From positions 1-64,000 of the forward strand of contig NZ_CANKYW010000010.1 in the NCBI RefSeq assembly GCF_947488135.1: a stretch of 64,000 nucleotides of DNA, in the 5' to 3' direction. Below are positions 1-9,167 of this stretch, one piece after another; position 1 is the first letter of the stretch, and each line of letters opens with the position of its first letter. A program made the position numbers and the translations under genes. The DNA comes from an uncultured Marivita sp. Lineage in GTDB: Bacteria > Pseudomonadota > Alphaproteobacteria > Rhodobacterales > Rhodobacteraceae. The notes under the pieces were generated by a model that was not told the DNA's origin, did not search any database, and worked only from the letters and a program-made list of their open reading frames with translations.

Positions 1-239
1 CTACGCGGCTCTGGAAACATCAGACATGGCCGCGTAACTAAGACCAATCAGCCTCCGGAAAACCCGGAGCGGTTCAGACCCCTTTTTTCGGAGCGCCGGC
101 GCTGAGGATTCGGATGCTGCGCTGTTTGACCATATGCCCTGTCGCTTGGCTCTATCCGGACCGGCGGCGACGCCAGACCCTGAACCACCTTGGCAAATGC
201 GGCCGGCAAACGAAAGATGGTCGCGACCGTACTCTGAGG
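1..239. other. Left-edge non-coding stretch
   Basis: Lies downstream of the histidine kinase stop. A reverse-strand open frame with a GTG start overlaps the kinase stop (GTGA), but its composition is low-complexity and it shows no recognisable domain, so it is not called. A short inverted repeat, CTCCGG with a GTTTT loop and CCGGAG, lies near positions 55-72. No T-run follows it on the reverse strand, so it is at best a weak terminator for the kinase operon. Confidence 0.4.
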
Positions 240-1667
240 TCACAGTCTTTGAATGCTGAGCCGCGCTTGCAGGCCGGTCGCGGACATCTCGAAGGTCAGG
301 GCGCCGTGGTGCAGCGCCGCGATCGTGGCAACGATGGACAGGCCAAGCCCGTGGCCGTCGATGTAGCTCGTATTCTCGCCCCGTTCGAAAGGCGCGATGA
401 GGGCTTCCACGTCTTTGGCGAGTGTCTCGGAGCCTTCGTCCTCGACCACGATCGTGGCGCGTCTCGCGTCGGCCTCGATCGCGATCCGGGCGCTGCGCCC
501 GTATTTCAGCGCGTTGTCGATGAGATTGGTGATCGCCCGCTCAAGCGCAACGGGCCTGCCATTGACGATGACCTGACGCCCGGCGGCCATCACGCTTTGA
601 CCCTGCCGGGACATGAACAGTGACCCTCCGCCGCGCACCACCACATCCTGCGGCGGGACATACGTCACCGGTTCGCCGATATCCTGGTAGTCTGACACGA
701 TGGTCTCGACGAGCGAATTGAGGGACAGCTTGCGCGGGGCCTCGGCGTTCATTTCCACGCGGGTATAGGTCAGGGCGCTTTCGATAATCCCGGTCATCGA
801 GTCGATGTCTGATTCCAGCTTGCGACGCAATTCGTCGTCCTGGATCAGCGCCGACCGCAGGCGAAGGCGCGTGGCCGGGGTCCCAAGGTCATGACTCACG
901 CTGGACAATACAGCCGCGCGATTGGCGAGCTGTTTGCGTTCGGCTTCCAGAAACGCGTTCAGAGAGTCGACAATGTCCCTGAGTTCAGCGGGACCTTTGG
1001 TCTCGTAGCTTTCGGACCCGCCGAAACGACGGTTGCGAAAAGCCTGCGCGAAGGCATCGAACGTCTGTGTCGTATTGCCGATCACCGTGACCAGACCCGC
1101 GACCGCCACAAGGATGGCGAGCACCGCCATCAGGCGCAGGTCGCGGGGCGCCGCATCGCATCCCCAGATCGCGCTGCCATCAACGCGTTGCCAGGCGCCG
1201 CTGCCATATCGCGCGATCAGCACCGGATCGCTGCAATAGGTGGCGAAAAGACGGGTCAGTGCGGCGAGTTGCGCGGATGCGGAGGGCACGGCTTCGGCAG
1301 GAATATCCGCGACCGGATAGCGCAATACGTCAGAAACAGCCCCGATCCGCACTCCGCCTTCGGTGTCCTGAAGCGACAAAACCGTAACATAGGCAGGCTG
1401 CGGCATGCCTGAGATGCGTTCGAACTTGCCCGCCTCGGCAAGCGCGGCATCGCTCTGGTTCAGCGGTGCGATATGCAGATCGGGATGGGTGTCCTGACCC
1501 GTCCGCAAGGCTTCGTAGGTCAGAAGCCCGGCTGTTTGCGCGTCGGACAGATGATCCGACCATTCTTGCACCGACCGCAGCCACAGGGCCGTCGCCAGAA
1601 CGCCAGCCGCCATCGCCATCCCGACCCAGATCAGCGCCAGGGTGCGCAGCCGGACGGCCCGCGCCAT
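240..1667 (-). CDS. Sensor histidine kinase, gts-linked
   Basis: Membrane histidine kinase of 475 residues. TM1 is at about residues 8-30, followed by a periplasmic domain to about 175, TM2 at about 178-198, a HAMP-like segment, and a HisKA domain with the phospho-acceptor motif SSVSHDLGTPATR (His259). The ATPase part has an N-box (NLIDNALKYG) and a G-box (GHGLGLSIV). Its start shares one base with the stop of the response regulator, so the two are co-transcribed and probably translationally coupled. The pair is divergent from a glucose/mannose-type ABC importer. This matches the GtrS/GltR arrangement that controls gts genes in pseudomonads, so sugar or sugar-acid sensing is the likely role. 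The kinase family is certain; the ligand is inferred. Confidence 0.9.
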   Translation of the reverse strand: MARAVRLRTLALIWVGMAMAAGVLATALWLRSVQEWSDHLSDAQTAGLLTYEALRTGQDTHPDLHIAPLNQSDAALAEAGKFERISGMPQPAYVTVLSLQDTEGGVRIGAVSDVLRYPVADIPAEAVPSASAQLAALTRLFATYCSDPVLIARYGSGAWQRVDGSAIWGCDAAPRDLRLMAVLAILVAVAGLVTVIGNTTQTFDAFAQAFRNRRFGGSESYETKGPAELRDIVDSLNAFLEAERKQLANRAAVLSSVSHDLGTPATRLRLRSALIQDDELRRKLESDIDSMTGIIESALTYTRVEMNAEAPRKLSLNSLVETIVSDYQDIGEPVTYVPPQDVVVRGGGSLFMSRQGQSVMAAGRQVIVNGRPVALERAITNLIDNALKYGRSARIAIEADARRATIVVEDEGSETLAKDVEALIAPFERGENTSYIDGHGLGLSIVATIAALHHGALTFEMSATGLQARLSIQRL

Positions 1668-2401
1668 CAGGTCGACTCGGCCTTCACGTCGACGGCGAAG
1701 ACGTAGCCGATACCGCGTTCGGTGCGGATCATGTCGGGCGCTTTCGGATCGGCCTCGATCTTGGAGCGCAGCCGTCCGACCAGCACATCAATGGCCCGCC
1801 CTGTCGCGTCGGGTTGATCCTGATCGCCGGTCACATCCAGCGCGGTTGCGATTTCCTGTCGGGTGAGGGGAATGTGCGGGTTTGCAAGAAGCACCTTCAG
1901 CAATGCGGTTTCGCGGCGGGACAGAGACACCTGATAGCCGTCGGGCGAACGAACTTCGTCCTGCTTTCCGTCGTAAATCCAGCCGCCGAAGGTAAATGTC
2001 TGGATACGCCGACGATAGATGAGCGAGGACGACCGCCGCGCCCGTGACAGAACGGCGCGCACGCGGGCGAGCAGCAATTCCGGGTTGAAGGGCTTGGCGA
2101 TATAGTCGTCCGCGCCGGTTTCGTACCCGGCCATACGCTGATGATCGGCGGACAGGGCTGACACCATGATGATCGGCACATCGTGATCGCGCCTGAGCCC
2201 TATGCAGATCTCAAGCCCGCTTTCGTCGCCCAGCATGACATCGAGCAGGATCAGGTCGATGCGGCCGTCCTTGAGATGGCGGTGCACTTCGGCTTCGGTG
2301 GCGGCGGGCAGGGCGATACAGCCGTTCTGACGCAGGTACTGGCTCATCATCTGGCGCATGTCGGGGTCGTCATCGACCACGAGTATCCTTGGAATCGCCA
2401 C
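1667..2401 (-). CDS. OmpR-family response regulator, gts-linked
   Basis: Response regulator of 244 residues. The N-terminal receiver domain has the acidic cluster VVDDD at residues 8-12, phospho-acceptor Asp54 in LILLDVMLG, and the conserved Lys in the IAKPF motif near residue 104. The C-terminal half (about 135-238) is a winged-helix DNA-binding domain of the OmpR/PhoB type, including the RTERGIGYVF wing. It is the first gene of the operon with the histidine kinase. Three helically phased TGTAAC repeats in the divergent promoter region are candidate binding sites. It probably controls the neighbouring ABC sugar importer, by analogy with GltR. Confidence 0.9.
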   Translation of the reverse strand: MAIPRILVVDDDPDMRQMMSQYLRQNGCIALPAATEAEVHRHLKDGRIDLILLDVMLGDESGLEICIGLRRDHDVPIIMVSALSADHQRMAGYETGADDYIAKPFNPELLLARVRAVLSRARRSSSLIYRRRIQTFTFGGWIYDGKQDEVRSPDGYQVSLSRRETALLKVLLANPHIPLTRQEIATALDVTGDQDQPDATGRAIDVLVGRLRSKIEADPKAPDMIRTERGIGYVFAVDVKAEST

Positions 2402-2624
2402 GTGCCGCTCTCCTCCCGCCCGGCAGGTCCGAGCCGTTCCCCGGGCAACTTATGTAACAACAGGAAACGAAATCTCGCCGAGTGTAACAGCTTGTAACGG
2501 GAGCCGGAAAAATCTGCATCCGCTTTTTGAAAACCCGCCATGACGTGATTGCAATGCTCGGGCCTCTTTCGTCAAAGATAAGTACCTGATGCCGGAATCG
2601 GCACAGATTTTGGGAGGACTACAC
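2402..2624. promoter_or_regulatory. Divergent promoter region, regulator / gts importer
   Basis: This spacer separates the response regulator from the binding-protein gene. TGTAAC occurs at 2453-2458, 2483-2488 and 2493-2498 on the plus strand. The steps are 30 and 10 bases, which puts all three on the same helix face. OmpR-type regulators bind tandem direct repeats of this kind. No clear -35/-10 pair could be fixed. The binding-protein gene has a strong ribosome binding site, GGGAGGA, just before its ATG. Confidence 0.45.
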
Positions 2625-3866
2625 ATGAAATCCGTATTTTTCGGGGCCGTATCGGCCACCGCTTTGATCGCATCCGCCGTATACGCTGAACCCCAGGCAG
2701 AAGTCCTGCATTGGTGGACATCCGGCGGCGAAGCGAAATCCGTCGCCGTCCTGCAAGAAGAATTCGCCGCCAAGGGTGGCACCTGGACCGACATGCCCGT
2801 CGCCGGTGGTGGTGGTGATGCTGCCATGACCGCACTGCGTGCCCGCGTCCTGTCGGGCAACGCTCCGACCGCGGTGCAGCTCAAGGGCCCCGCGATCCAG
2901 GAATGGTACGAAGAGGGCGTTCTGGCCGATATTTCGTCTGTCGCCGAAGCGCAGGGTTGGGCGGATGTTCTGCCGGCCTCCATCGCGGGTCACATGAAGT
3001 GCGAGGGCACATGGTGCGCGGCACCCGTGAACGTACACCGTGTCGACTGGATCTGGGCGAATGCCGACGTGCTCGAAGCGAACGGTATCGAGATGCCGAC
3101 CACTTGGGACGAATTCAATGCCGCTGCCGAAAAGCTGGATGCGGCGGGTATCATCCCGCTGGCCCATGGCGGTCAGGCGTGGCAAGACGCAACCGTGTTC
3201 GAAGCCGTGGCACTGGGAATTCTCGGCCCCGATGGCTTCCGCAAGGCGTTTGTCGATCTCGACATGGACACTCTGAAGTCCGACGAAATGAAGGCGGTCT
3301 TCGACCAGATGCGCACCATGCGCGGCTTTGTCGATGACAACTTCTCGGGTCGCGACTGGAACCTTGCTACTGCGATGGTCATGAACGGCGAAGCGGCGTT
3401 CCAGATCATGGGCGACTGGGCCAAAGGTGAATTCATGGCCGCAGGCAAAGTGCCGGGCGAAGACTTCCTCTGCGCATCCGTGCCGGGCGATGGCTTCCTC
3501 TATAATGTGGACAGCTTTGCCATGTTCGACGTTGACGGCGACGACAAGAAAGCCGGTCAGGAATTGCTGGCAGAGCTGATCGTCGGTCAGAATTTCCAAA
3601 AGGTCTTCAACCTCAACAAAGGCTCGATCCCCGCGCGCACCGACGTGTCGTTGGACGAGTTTGACAGCTGCGCGCTCAAATCGGCCGAAGACATGACGGC
3701 AAGCTCGGACAACGGCTCGCTTCTGCCCAGCTATGCGCATGGCATGGCGCTGCGCGGTGCGCAGGCCGGTGCGATCACCGATGTGGTGACGGCGCATTTC
3801 AATTCGGACATGTCGTCTGACGAAGCCGTCAACATGCTGGCCGACGCGGTCGCCAACAGCATGTAA
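2625..3866 (+). CDS. gtsA: Sugar ABC transporter substrate-binding protein (glucose/mannose type)
   Basis: Periplasmic binding protein of 413 residues from the ATG at 2625, which follows GGGAGGA. An upstream in-frame start exists but would spoil the signal peptide. The signal peptide is residues 1-21, cleaved after SAVYA. The mature start (EVLHWWTSGGEAK) and the GGGGDAAMTALRARVLSGN region are typical of the GtsA family of glucose/mannose binders, members of the family-1 extracellular solute-binding proteins. Two Cys in CEGTWCAAP may form a disulfide. It is the first gene of an importer operon with two permeases and an ATPase. A stable hairpin directly after the gene probably raises its transcript level relative to the permeases. 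Exact substrate is inferred. Confidence 0.85.
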   Translation: MKSVFFGAVSATALIASAVYAEPQAEVLHWWTSGGEAKSVAVLQEEFAAKGGTWTDMPVAGGGGDAAMTALRARVLSGNAPTAVQLKGPAIQEWYEEGVLADISSVAEAQGWADVLPASIAGHMKCEGTWCAAPVNVHRVDWIWANADVLEANGIEMPTTWDEFNAAAEKLDAAGIIPLAHGGQAWQDATVFEAVALGILGPDGFRKAFVDLDMDTLKSDEMKAVFDQMRTMRGFVDDNFSGRDWNLATAMVMNGEAAFQIMGDWAKGEFMAAGKVPGEDFLCASVPGDGFLYNVDSFAMFDVDGDDKKAGQELLAELIVGQNFQKVFNLNKGSIPARTDVSLDEFDSCALKSAEDMTASSDNGSLLPSYAHGMALRGAQAGAITDVVTAHFNSDMSSDEAVNMLADAVANSM

Positions 3867-3874
3867 GCGCAATC

Positions 3875-3905
3875 TCCCGCCCCAGGTTTCCCGCTTGGGG
3901 CGGGA
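3875..3905 (+). terminator. Intra-operon hairpin after binding-protein gene
   Basis: Perfect 10-base inverted repeat TCCCGCCCCA / TGGGGCGGGA with an 11-base loop, between the binding-protein and first permease genes. There is no T-run, so it is more likely an mRNA-stabilising or partial-attenuation structure than a full terminator. Such hairpins are common after periplasmic binding-protein genes, where much more binding protein than permease is needed. Confidence 0.6.
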
Positions 3906-3923
3906 CTTTCAGGGACAGATCCA

Positions 3924-4796
3924 ATGACCAAGTGGCTTGAAGAAAACACGCCCAAATTGGTACTGGCGCCCTCGTTCATCGCAGTTCTGATCTTTGTCTA
4001 CGGCTTCATCGCCTGGACCGCCTGGGTCTCGCTGACGCGATCGCGCCTGCTGCCACGATACGACATCGAAGGGTTCATCCAGTACGAACGCCTGTTCGCG
4101 TCGCCGCGCTGGGACACCGCGCTGAACAACCTGTTCATCTTCGGCATCCTGTTCATCGTGATCGCGATGGTGCTGGGATTGGTGCTGGCGATCTTGCTGG
4201 ACCAGAACATCCGCACCGAAGGCGCGATCCGCACGATTTACCTCTATCCGATGGCGCTTTCGATGATCGTCACCGGCACGGCTTGGAAATGGATCCTGAA
4301 CCCCGGATTGGGGGTCGAGGCGATGGTGCGCGGTTGGGGGTTCGAAAGCTTTACCTTCGACTGGCTCGTGAACCCCGAAATGGCGATCTATACCATCGTC
4401 CTCGCTGCGATCTGGCAAAGCTCGGGCTTCGTGATGGCGCTGTTTCTTGCTGGTTTGCGGTCGGTGGATGGCGAGATCATCAAGGCCGCGCAGGTCGATG
4501 GCATCCCGACATGGCGCATCTACACGGCCATCATCATCCCGTCGATGGCCCCGATCTTTCTCTCGGCCTTCATCGTGCTGTCGCACCTCGCCATCAAGAG
4601 CTTTGACCTTGTCATCGCGCTTACCGGAGGTGGTCCCGGCTATGCGACGGATCTGCCCGCAACCTACATGTACGCGATGGCCTTTTCGCGCGGCGACATC
4701 GGTCAGGCGGCAAGTTCCGCAATGATCATGATGATGGTCGTCTTCGCGATCGTGGTCCCGTACCTTTATTCCGAGCTGAGGTCCAAAGATGACTGA
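3924..4796 (+). CDS. gtsB: Sugar ABC transporter permease, MalF/UgpA type
   Basis: Inner-membrane permease of 290 residues with about six membrane segments. The first is near residues 13-35 (LVLAPSFIAVLIFVYGFIAW). The EAA loop contacting the ATPase is near residues 185-205 (EIIKAAQVDGIPTWR). It belongs to the binding-protein-dependent transport system inner membrane family that pairs as MalF with a MalG-like partner. It follows the binding-protein hairpin and overlaps the next permease gene by eight bases, which suggests coupled translation of the heterodimer. Confidence 0.88.
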   Translation: MTKWLEENTPKLVLAPSFIAVLIFVYGFIAWTAWVSLTRSRLLPRYDIEGFIQYERLFASPRWDTALNNLFIFGILFIVIAMVLGLVLAILLDQNIRTEGAIRTIYLYPMALSMIVTGTAWKWILNPGLGVEAMVRGWGFESFTFDWLVNPEMAIYTIVLAAIWQSSGFVMALFLAGLRSVDGEIIKAAQVDGIPTWRIYTAIIIPSMAPIFLSAFIVLSHLAIKSFDLVIALTGGGPGYATDLPATYMYAMAFSRGDIGQAASSAMIMMMVVFAIVVPYLYSELRSKDD

Positions 4797-5682
4797 TCTG
4801 TCGATGTCTCGGCCCCAGGGCCAAAGCCGCACCGGCAAGATCATCCTGCGCTGGGTGCTGTATCTTGCGCTGGGTCTCTTTGCCCTGTTTTACCTGATGC
4901 CGCTTTTCGTGATGATCACCACGTCGCTGAAAAGCTTGGAGGAAATCCGCACCGGCGATCTGATTGCACTTCCGCGCGAGGTCACGTTCGACGCCTGGCG
5001 CACCGCGTGGTCGGGGGCCTGCACCGGCGTGCAATGCGAAGGCGTGCGGCCCTATTTCTGGAATTCGGTGCTGATCGCCATTCCGGGCGTCGCCATCTCG
5101 ACCCTGCTGGGGGCGATGAATGGCTATGTCGTTGCCCAATGGCAGTTTCGGGGCGCAAACGTGATCTTCTCACTGATGCTCTTTGGCTGCTTCATCCCGT
5201 TCCAAGTGGTGCTGTTGCCGATGGCGCGGATGCTGGGGATCATGGGGATTGCGGGTACCATTCCAGGGTTGATCTTTGTCCACGTCATCTACGGGATCGG
5301 GTTCACGACGCTCTTCTTCCGCAACTACTATGTGTCGATCCCGTCAGAGCTGACCAAGGCGGCCAAGGTCGATGGGGCGGGGTTCTTCCGCATCTTCTGG
5401 TCGATCTTCCTGCCGCTGTCTTTGCCGATCATCGTTGTGACCGTGATCTGGCAATTCACCCAGATCTGGAACGATTTTCTATTCGGCGTGTCGTTCAGCC
5501 AGGCGGGAACGCAACCCGTGACCGTGGCGCTCAACAACATCGTCAATTCGACCACCGGCGTGAAGGAATACAACGTCGATATGGCCGCCGCGATCATCGC
5601 CGCGCTGCCGACGCTGTTCGTCTATGTCGTCGCCGGCAAGTATTTCATCCGCGGTCTGACCGCCGGATCCGTGAAAGGATAA
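4789..5682 (+). CDS. gtsC: Sugar ABC transporter permease, MalG type
   Basis: Second permease of 297 residues with six predicted membrane segments. The first is near residues 22-45 (LYLALGLFALFYLMPLFVMI). The EAA motif (SELTKAAKVDGAGFFRIFW) is near residues 186-204. The extracytoplasmic loop carries CTGVQC, a possible disulfide, also seen in glucose-type family members. It starts inside the end of the first permease gene and is followed four bases later by the ATPase gene. Confidence 0.88.
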   Translation: MTDLSMSRPQGQSRTGKIILRWVLYLALGLFALFYLMPLFVMITTSLKSLEEIRTGDLIALPREVTFDAWRTAWSGACTGVQCEGVRPYFWNSVLIAIPGVAISTLLGAMNGYVVAQWQFRGANVIFSLMLFGCFIPFQVVLLPMARMLGIMGIAGTIPGLIFVHVIYGIGFTTLFFRNYYVSIPSELTKAAKVDGAGFFRIFWSIFLPLSLPIIVVTVIWQFTQIWNDFLFGVSFSQAGTQPVTVALNNIVNSTTGVKEYNVDMAAAIIAALPTLFVYVVAGKYFIRGLTAGSVKG

Positions 5683-5686
5683 TCCC

Positions 5687-6784
5687 ATGTCTCCGATCCT
5701 TGAAATTACAAACCTCTTCAAAAGCTACGGTAGCACGGAGATCCTCAAGGACATCAACGTGTCCATCGAACCGGGCGATTTCCTTGTGCTGGTCGGCCCC
5801 TCGGGCTGTGGCAAGTCCACGCTTCTGAACTGTATCGCTGGGCTGGAGCCAATCACCGGCGGGTCAATCCGCATTGGCGGCAAGGACATGACCGAGGTCA
5901 GCCCAAAGGACCGTGATATCGCGATGGTGTTCCAGTCCTACGCGCTTTATCCGACCATGACCGTCGCCAAGAACATCACCTTCGGCATGAAGGTGCGCGG
6001 CGTCGATCAGGCGACGCAGGCCCGCAAGCTGGCGCAGGTGGCAGCGCAGTTGCAGATCGAACCGCTGCTGAACCGACGTCCCGGTCAATTGTCTGGCGGT
6101 CAGCGGCAGCGCGTGGCAATGGGCCGGGCGCTGGTGCGCGATCCCAAGCTGTTCCTTTTCGACGAGCCGCTGTCCAACCTCGATGCGAAACTGCGGGTTG
6201 AGATGCGGACCGAGATCAAGGCGCTGCATCACAAACTCGGCGCGTCGATGGTCTATGTGACCCATGACCAGATCGAAGCGATGACGCTGGCCACCAAGAT
6301 CGTGGTGATGAAAGGTGGCGTGATCCAGCAGATCGGTTCGCCGTCCGAGATCTACAACCGCCCCGCGAACCTCTTTGTCGCCGATTTCATGGGCAGCCCC
6401 GCGATGAACCTCATCCCCGCCAAGGCGCATCGCGCGGCAGACGGCACGCGGATCGAGATTGCCCGGAAGTCGGGCGATCCCATCGTGCTGACTGACACCA
6501 ATAACCGCGACCTGCCCGAAGACGTGATCCTTGGTGTGCGTCCCGAGGACATCGCCGATCCCGACCTGCGCGGGTCCGAGGACACGCAGGCAGCGGAGTG
6601 TCTGATCGACATTGTGGAACCGGCAGGCGCGGATACCTTTGCGGTCATGCAATTGGGAGGCAAACACGTCACCGCGCGTTTGCATTCCGAAACCACGGCC
6701 CGCCCCGGAGAGCAGAAGCGCTTGTCCTTCGATCTGGGCAAGGTGTCGTATTTCGCGCCGGAAACCGGACTGCGGTTGAATTGA
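5687..6784 (+). CDS. Sugar ABC transporter ATP-binding protein (MalK/UgpC type)
   Basis: ATPase of 365 residues. Walker A is GPSGCGKST (about residues 37-45), the Q-loop lies in MVFQSYALYP, the signature is LSGGQRQRVAMGRA (about 135-148), Walker B is LFLFDEPLSNLD, and the H-switch is VYVTHDQ. The C-terminal 130 residues form the regulatory TOBE/OB domain typical of MalK, UgpC and MsmK. It closes the importer operon. Such ATPases can serve several sugar importers, so the partner assignment rests on position. It ends convergently with a CoA-transferase gene across a shared hairpin. Confidence 0.9.
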   Translation: MSPILEITNLFKSYGSTEILKDINVSIEPGDFLVLVGPSGCGKSTLLNCIAGLEPITGGSIRIGGKDMTEVSPKDRDIAMVFQSYALYPTMTVAKNITFGMKVRGVDQATQARKLAQVAAQLQIEPLLNRRPGQLSGGQRQRVAMGRALVRDPKLFLFDEPLSNLDAKLRVEMRTEIKALHHKLGASMVYVTHDQIEAMTLATKIVVMKGGVIQQIGSPSEIYNRPANLFVADFMGSPAMNLIPAKAHRAADGTRIEIARKSGDPIVLTDTNNRDLPEDVILGVRPEDIADPDLRGSEDTQAAECLIDIVEPAGADTFAVMQLGGKHVTARLHSETTARPGEQKRLSFDLGKVSYFAPETGLRLN

Positions 6785-6789
6785 AGCGT

Positions 6790-6821
6790 GCCGGGTGGTC
6801 AGTCTTTGATCGACCACCCGG
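6790..6821. terminator. Bidirectional hairpin between convergent genes
   Basis: Perfect 10-base inverted repeat CCGGGTGGTC / GACCACCCGG with an 11-base loop, at the meeting point of the importer ATPase gene (plus) and the CoA-transferase gene (minus). It overlaps the last codons of the latter. There is no strong T-run on either side, so it may act as a shared weak terminator or 3'-end stabiliser. Confidence 0.55.
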
Positions 6822-7953
6822 ATGCGCGCACCTGATCGGTATGCGCGCCAAGTTTCGGGGCTGTTCGGTCCAGTTTGAGATGTGATGCGCTGAACGTGAT
6901 CGGCGTGCGGACCCCCGGCACACCCTCTGGCGCGATCTTCATTTCCCGATGGATGATCTGCGGGTCGTCAAACACCTCTCCGACCGTGTTGATCGGGGAC
7001 GACGCCACCTGCTTGGACTTGAGCGCCTCGAGGAGCTCGGCCTTGGTCTGTTTGGCGGTCTCGGCCTTGAGCATTGCGATCAGCTCGTCGCGATGTTGCA
7101 CCCGTCCGGCATTGGTTCGGTAGTCCGGGTTTTCGGCTATGTCTGGGCGACCCACGATTTCGCACAGGCCCTGAAACTGGCGGTCGTTGCCGGACGCAAT
7201 GATGATATCGCCATCGGAGGCCGGGAAGACCTCATAAGGCACGATGTTGGGATGTTGATTGCCCATGCGGTTGGGGGATTGCCCGGTCGCCAGAAAATTC
7301 ATCGCCTGATTGACAAGGCACCCTGTTCCGGCATCCAGCAGGCTCATGTCGATATGCTGGCCCTGGCCAGTCCTGTCCCGCTCCCGAAGAGCGGCCTGAA
7401 TTCCGATCACGGAATAAAGTCCGGTATAGATATCGGTCACCGCAACGCCCACCTTTTGCGGCTCGCCGTTGGGATCGCCGGTGATCGACATCAGACCGGA
7501 CATGCCCTGCACAAGGTAGTCGTATCCCGCGCGGTCTGCATAGGGGCCGGTCTGGCCAAAGCCGGTGATCGAGCAATAGACGAGGCCGGGGTTCGCCGCC
7601 GACAGGCTGGCGTAGTCCAATCCATATTTCGCCAAGCCGCCGACCTTGAAATTCTCGATCAGGACATCCGCTTCGCGCGCGAGGTCCAGCACAAAGGCGC
7701 GGCCTTCCTCGGTCGTCAGGTCCGCCGTGACGGAATATTTGCCCCGGTTGCAGCTGTAGAAATACGCGGCTGACGGCGTGTCCTCGCTCTCGCGGTCGAT
7801 AAAGGGCGGGCCCCATGTGCGGGTGTCATCGCCCTTGGGGCTTTCCACCTTGATGACGGTCGCGCCAAGATCGGCCAATGTCTGACCGACAATTGGCCCG
7901 GCAAGGATGCGGGCCAATTCAAGGACTTTCAGACCTTCCAGCGGTGCGGACAT
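6799..7953 (-). CDS. Class III (CaiB/BaiF) CoA-transferase
   Basis: Family III acyl-CoA transferase of 384 residues. The N-terminus (LEGLKVLELARILAGP) and the HIDMSLLDAG motif carrying the catalytic Asp (about residue 168) are characteristic. Members move CoA between carboxylic acids through an aspartyl-CoA thioester. The chosen ATG overlaps the stop of the upstream dehydrogenase gene (TGATG); a TTG one codon earlier is less likely. Pairing with glutaryl-CoA dehydrogenase is common, and such partners are often glutarate or hydroxymethylglutarate CoA-transferases that feed glutaryl-CoA into lysine/glutarate breakdown. The glutarate role is inferred from context. Confidence 0.85.
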   Translation of the reverse strand: MSAPLEGLKVLELARILAGPIVGQTLADLGATVIKVESPKGDDTRTWGPPFIDRESEDTPSAAYFYSCNRGKYSVTADLTTEEGRAFVLDLAREADVLIENFKVGGLAKYGLDYASLSAANPGLVYCSITGFGQTGPYADRAGYDYLVQGMSGLMSITGDPNGEPQKVGVAVTDIYTGLYSVIGIQAALRERDRTGQGQHIDMSLLDAGTGCLVNQAMNFLATGQSPNRMGNQHPNIVPYEVFPASDGDIIIASGNDRQFQGLCEIVGRPDIAENPDYRTNAGRVQHRDELIAMLKAETAKQTKAELLEALKSKQVASSPINTVGEVFDDPQIIHREMKIAPEGVPGVRTPITFSASHLKLDRTAPKLGAHTDQVRASGWSIKD

Positions 7954-9167
7954 CAAAAGAACGCCTGCAACCCTGTCTGCGCGCGGCCAAGGATGAGGGC
8001 GTGCACGTCATGCGTACCCTCGTAAGTGTTGACCGTCTCGAGGTTCTGCGCGTGGCGCATGACGTGGTATTCGGCCATGATCCCGTTGCCGCCGTGCATG
8101 TCGCGGGCATTGCGGGCAATGTCCAAGGCCTTGCCGCAATTGTTGCGCTTGATCAGGCTGATCGCCTCTGGCGCGGCGGTGCCTGCGTCCAGCATCCGAC
8201 CCACTTGCAGGGCTGCGTGCAGGCCCAAAGTGATCTCGGTCTGCATGTCGGCCAGCTTTTTCTGGAACAACTGCGTCTGCGCCAAGGGCCGGCCGAATTG
8301 CGTCCGGTCGAGACCATACTGGCGTGCGCGGTGCCAGCTGTCCTCGGCGGCGCCCATCACGCCCCAGGCAATTCCATAGCGCGCGCGGTTGAGGCACCCG
8401 AACGGTCCCTTGAGGCCCTCGACACCAGGCAACAGCGCGTCTTCACCGACCTCGACATCTTTCATCACGATCTCGCCGGTGATCGACGCACGCAGCGACA
8501 GCTTGCCGTTGATCTTTGGCGCGCTGAGACCCTTCATGCCTTTTTCAAGCACGAAGCCCTTGATCTTGCCACCATGTGCTTCGGACTTGGCCCAGACCAC
8601 GAACACATCGGCAATCGGGCTGTTCGAAATCCACATCTTGGCGCCGTTGATGACATAGCCACCATCGGTCTTCTTCGCGACGGTCTTCATGCCCGCCGGA
8701 TCCGATCCGGCGTCGGGTTCGGTCAGACCGAAACAGCCGATCAGCGTTCCGGCGGCGAGGCCGGGCAGGTATTTCTTGCGCTGTTCATCGGTCCCGTAGG
8801 CATGGATCGGATACATCACAAGCGAGCTTTGCACGCTCATCATCGACCGATAGCCGCTGTCCACGCGTTCGACCTCGCGCGCGACGAGGCCATAGCTGAC
8901 GTAATTCGCACCCAACCCGCCGAATTCCTCGGGGATGGTGACGCCCAACAGGCCCATCTCGCCCATCTCGGCGAAGATCTCGGGTGCGATGCCTTCGTTC
9001 AGGTACATGTCCGACACGCGCGGCAGCAGCTTGTCCGCCGCATAGGCCGCTGCACTGTCCGCAATCATGCGCTCGTCTTCGGCCAGAGCCGCGCGCAGAC
9101 CCAGCGGGTCTTCCCAGTCGAATTTGGCGAGTGAGGGTCCGTGACCCGTGTTCGACGCATCAAGCAT
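7953..9167 (-). CDS. gcdH: Glutaryl-CoA dehydrogenase
   Basis: Acyl-CoA dehydrogenase of 404 residues that oxidises and decarboxylates glutaryl-CoA to crotonyl-CoA with FAD. Family marks are [45 protein letters not shown] and the C-terminal [18 protein letters not shown]. The catalytic Glu lies in NTYEGTHD, as in GcdH. The ATG at 9167 sits seven bases from AAGGAG; the ATG six bases earlier is too close to it. It is followed with a one-base overlap by the class III CoA-transferase, consistent with a two-gene lysine/tryptophan/glutarate catabolic operon. Confidence 0.9.
   Translation of the reverse strand: MLDASNTGHGPSLAKFDWEDPLGLRAALAEDERMIADSAAAYAADKLLPRVSDMYLNEGIAPEIFAEMGEMGLLGVTIPEEFGGLGANYVSYGLVAREVERVDSGYRSMMSVQSSLVMYPIHAYGTDEQRKKYLPGLAAGTLIGCFGLTEPDAGSDPAGMKTVAKKTDGGYVINGAKMWISNSPIADVFVVWAKSEAHGGKIKGFVLEKGMKGLSAPKINGKLSLRASITGEIVMKDVEVGEDALLPGVEGLKGPFGCLNRARYGIAWGVMGAAEDSWHRARQYGLDRTQFGRPLAQTQLFQKKLADMQTEITLGLHAALQVGRMLDAGTAAPEAISLIKRNNCGKALDIARNARDMHGGNGIMAEYHVMRHAQNLETVNTYEGTHDVHALILGRAQTGLQAFF

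Noticed and set aside
1-243. Reverse-strand 80-residue frame with a GTG start overlapping the histidine kinase stop
   Set aside because: Low-complexity composition, no recognised family and no ribosome binding site; could be coincidental.
2619-3872. Long reverse-strand frame opposite the sugar-binding protein gene
   Set aside because: His/Arg-rich translation typical of a shadow of a GC-rich gene; the plus-strand frame has clear domain evidence.
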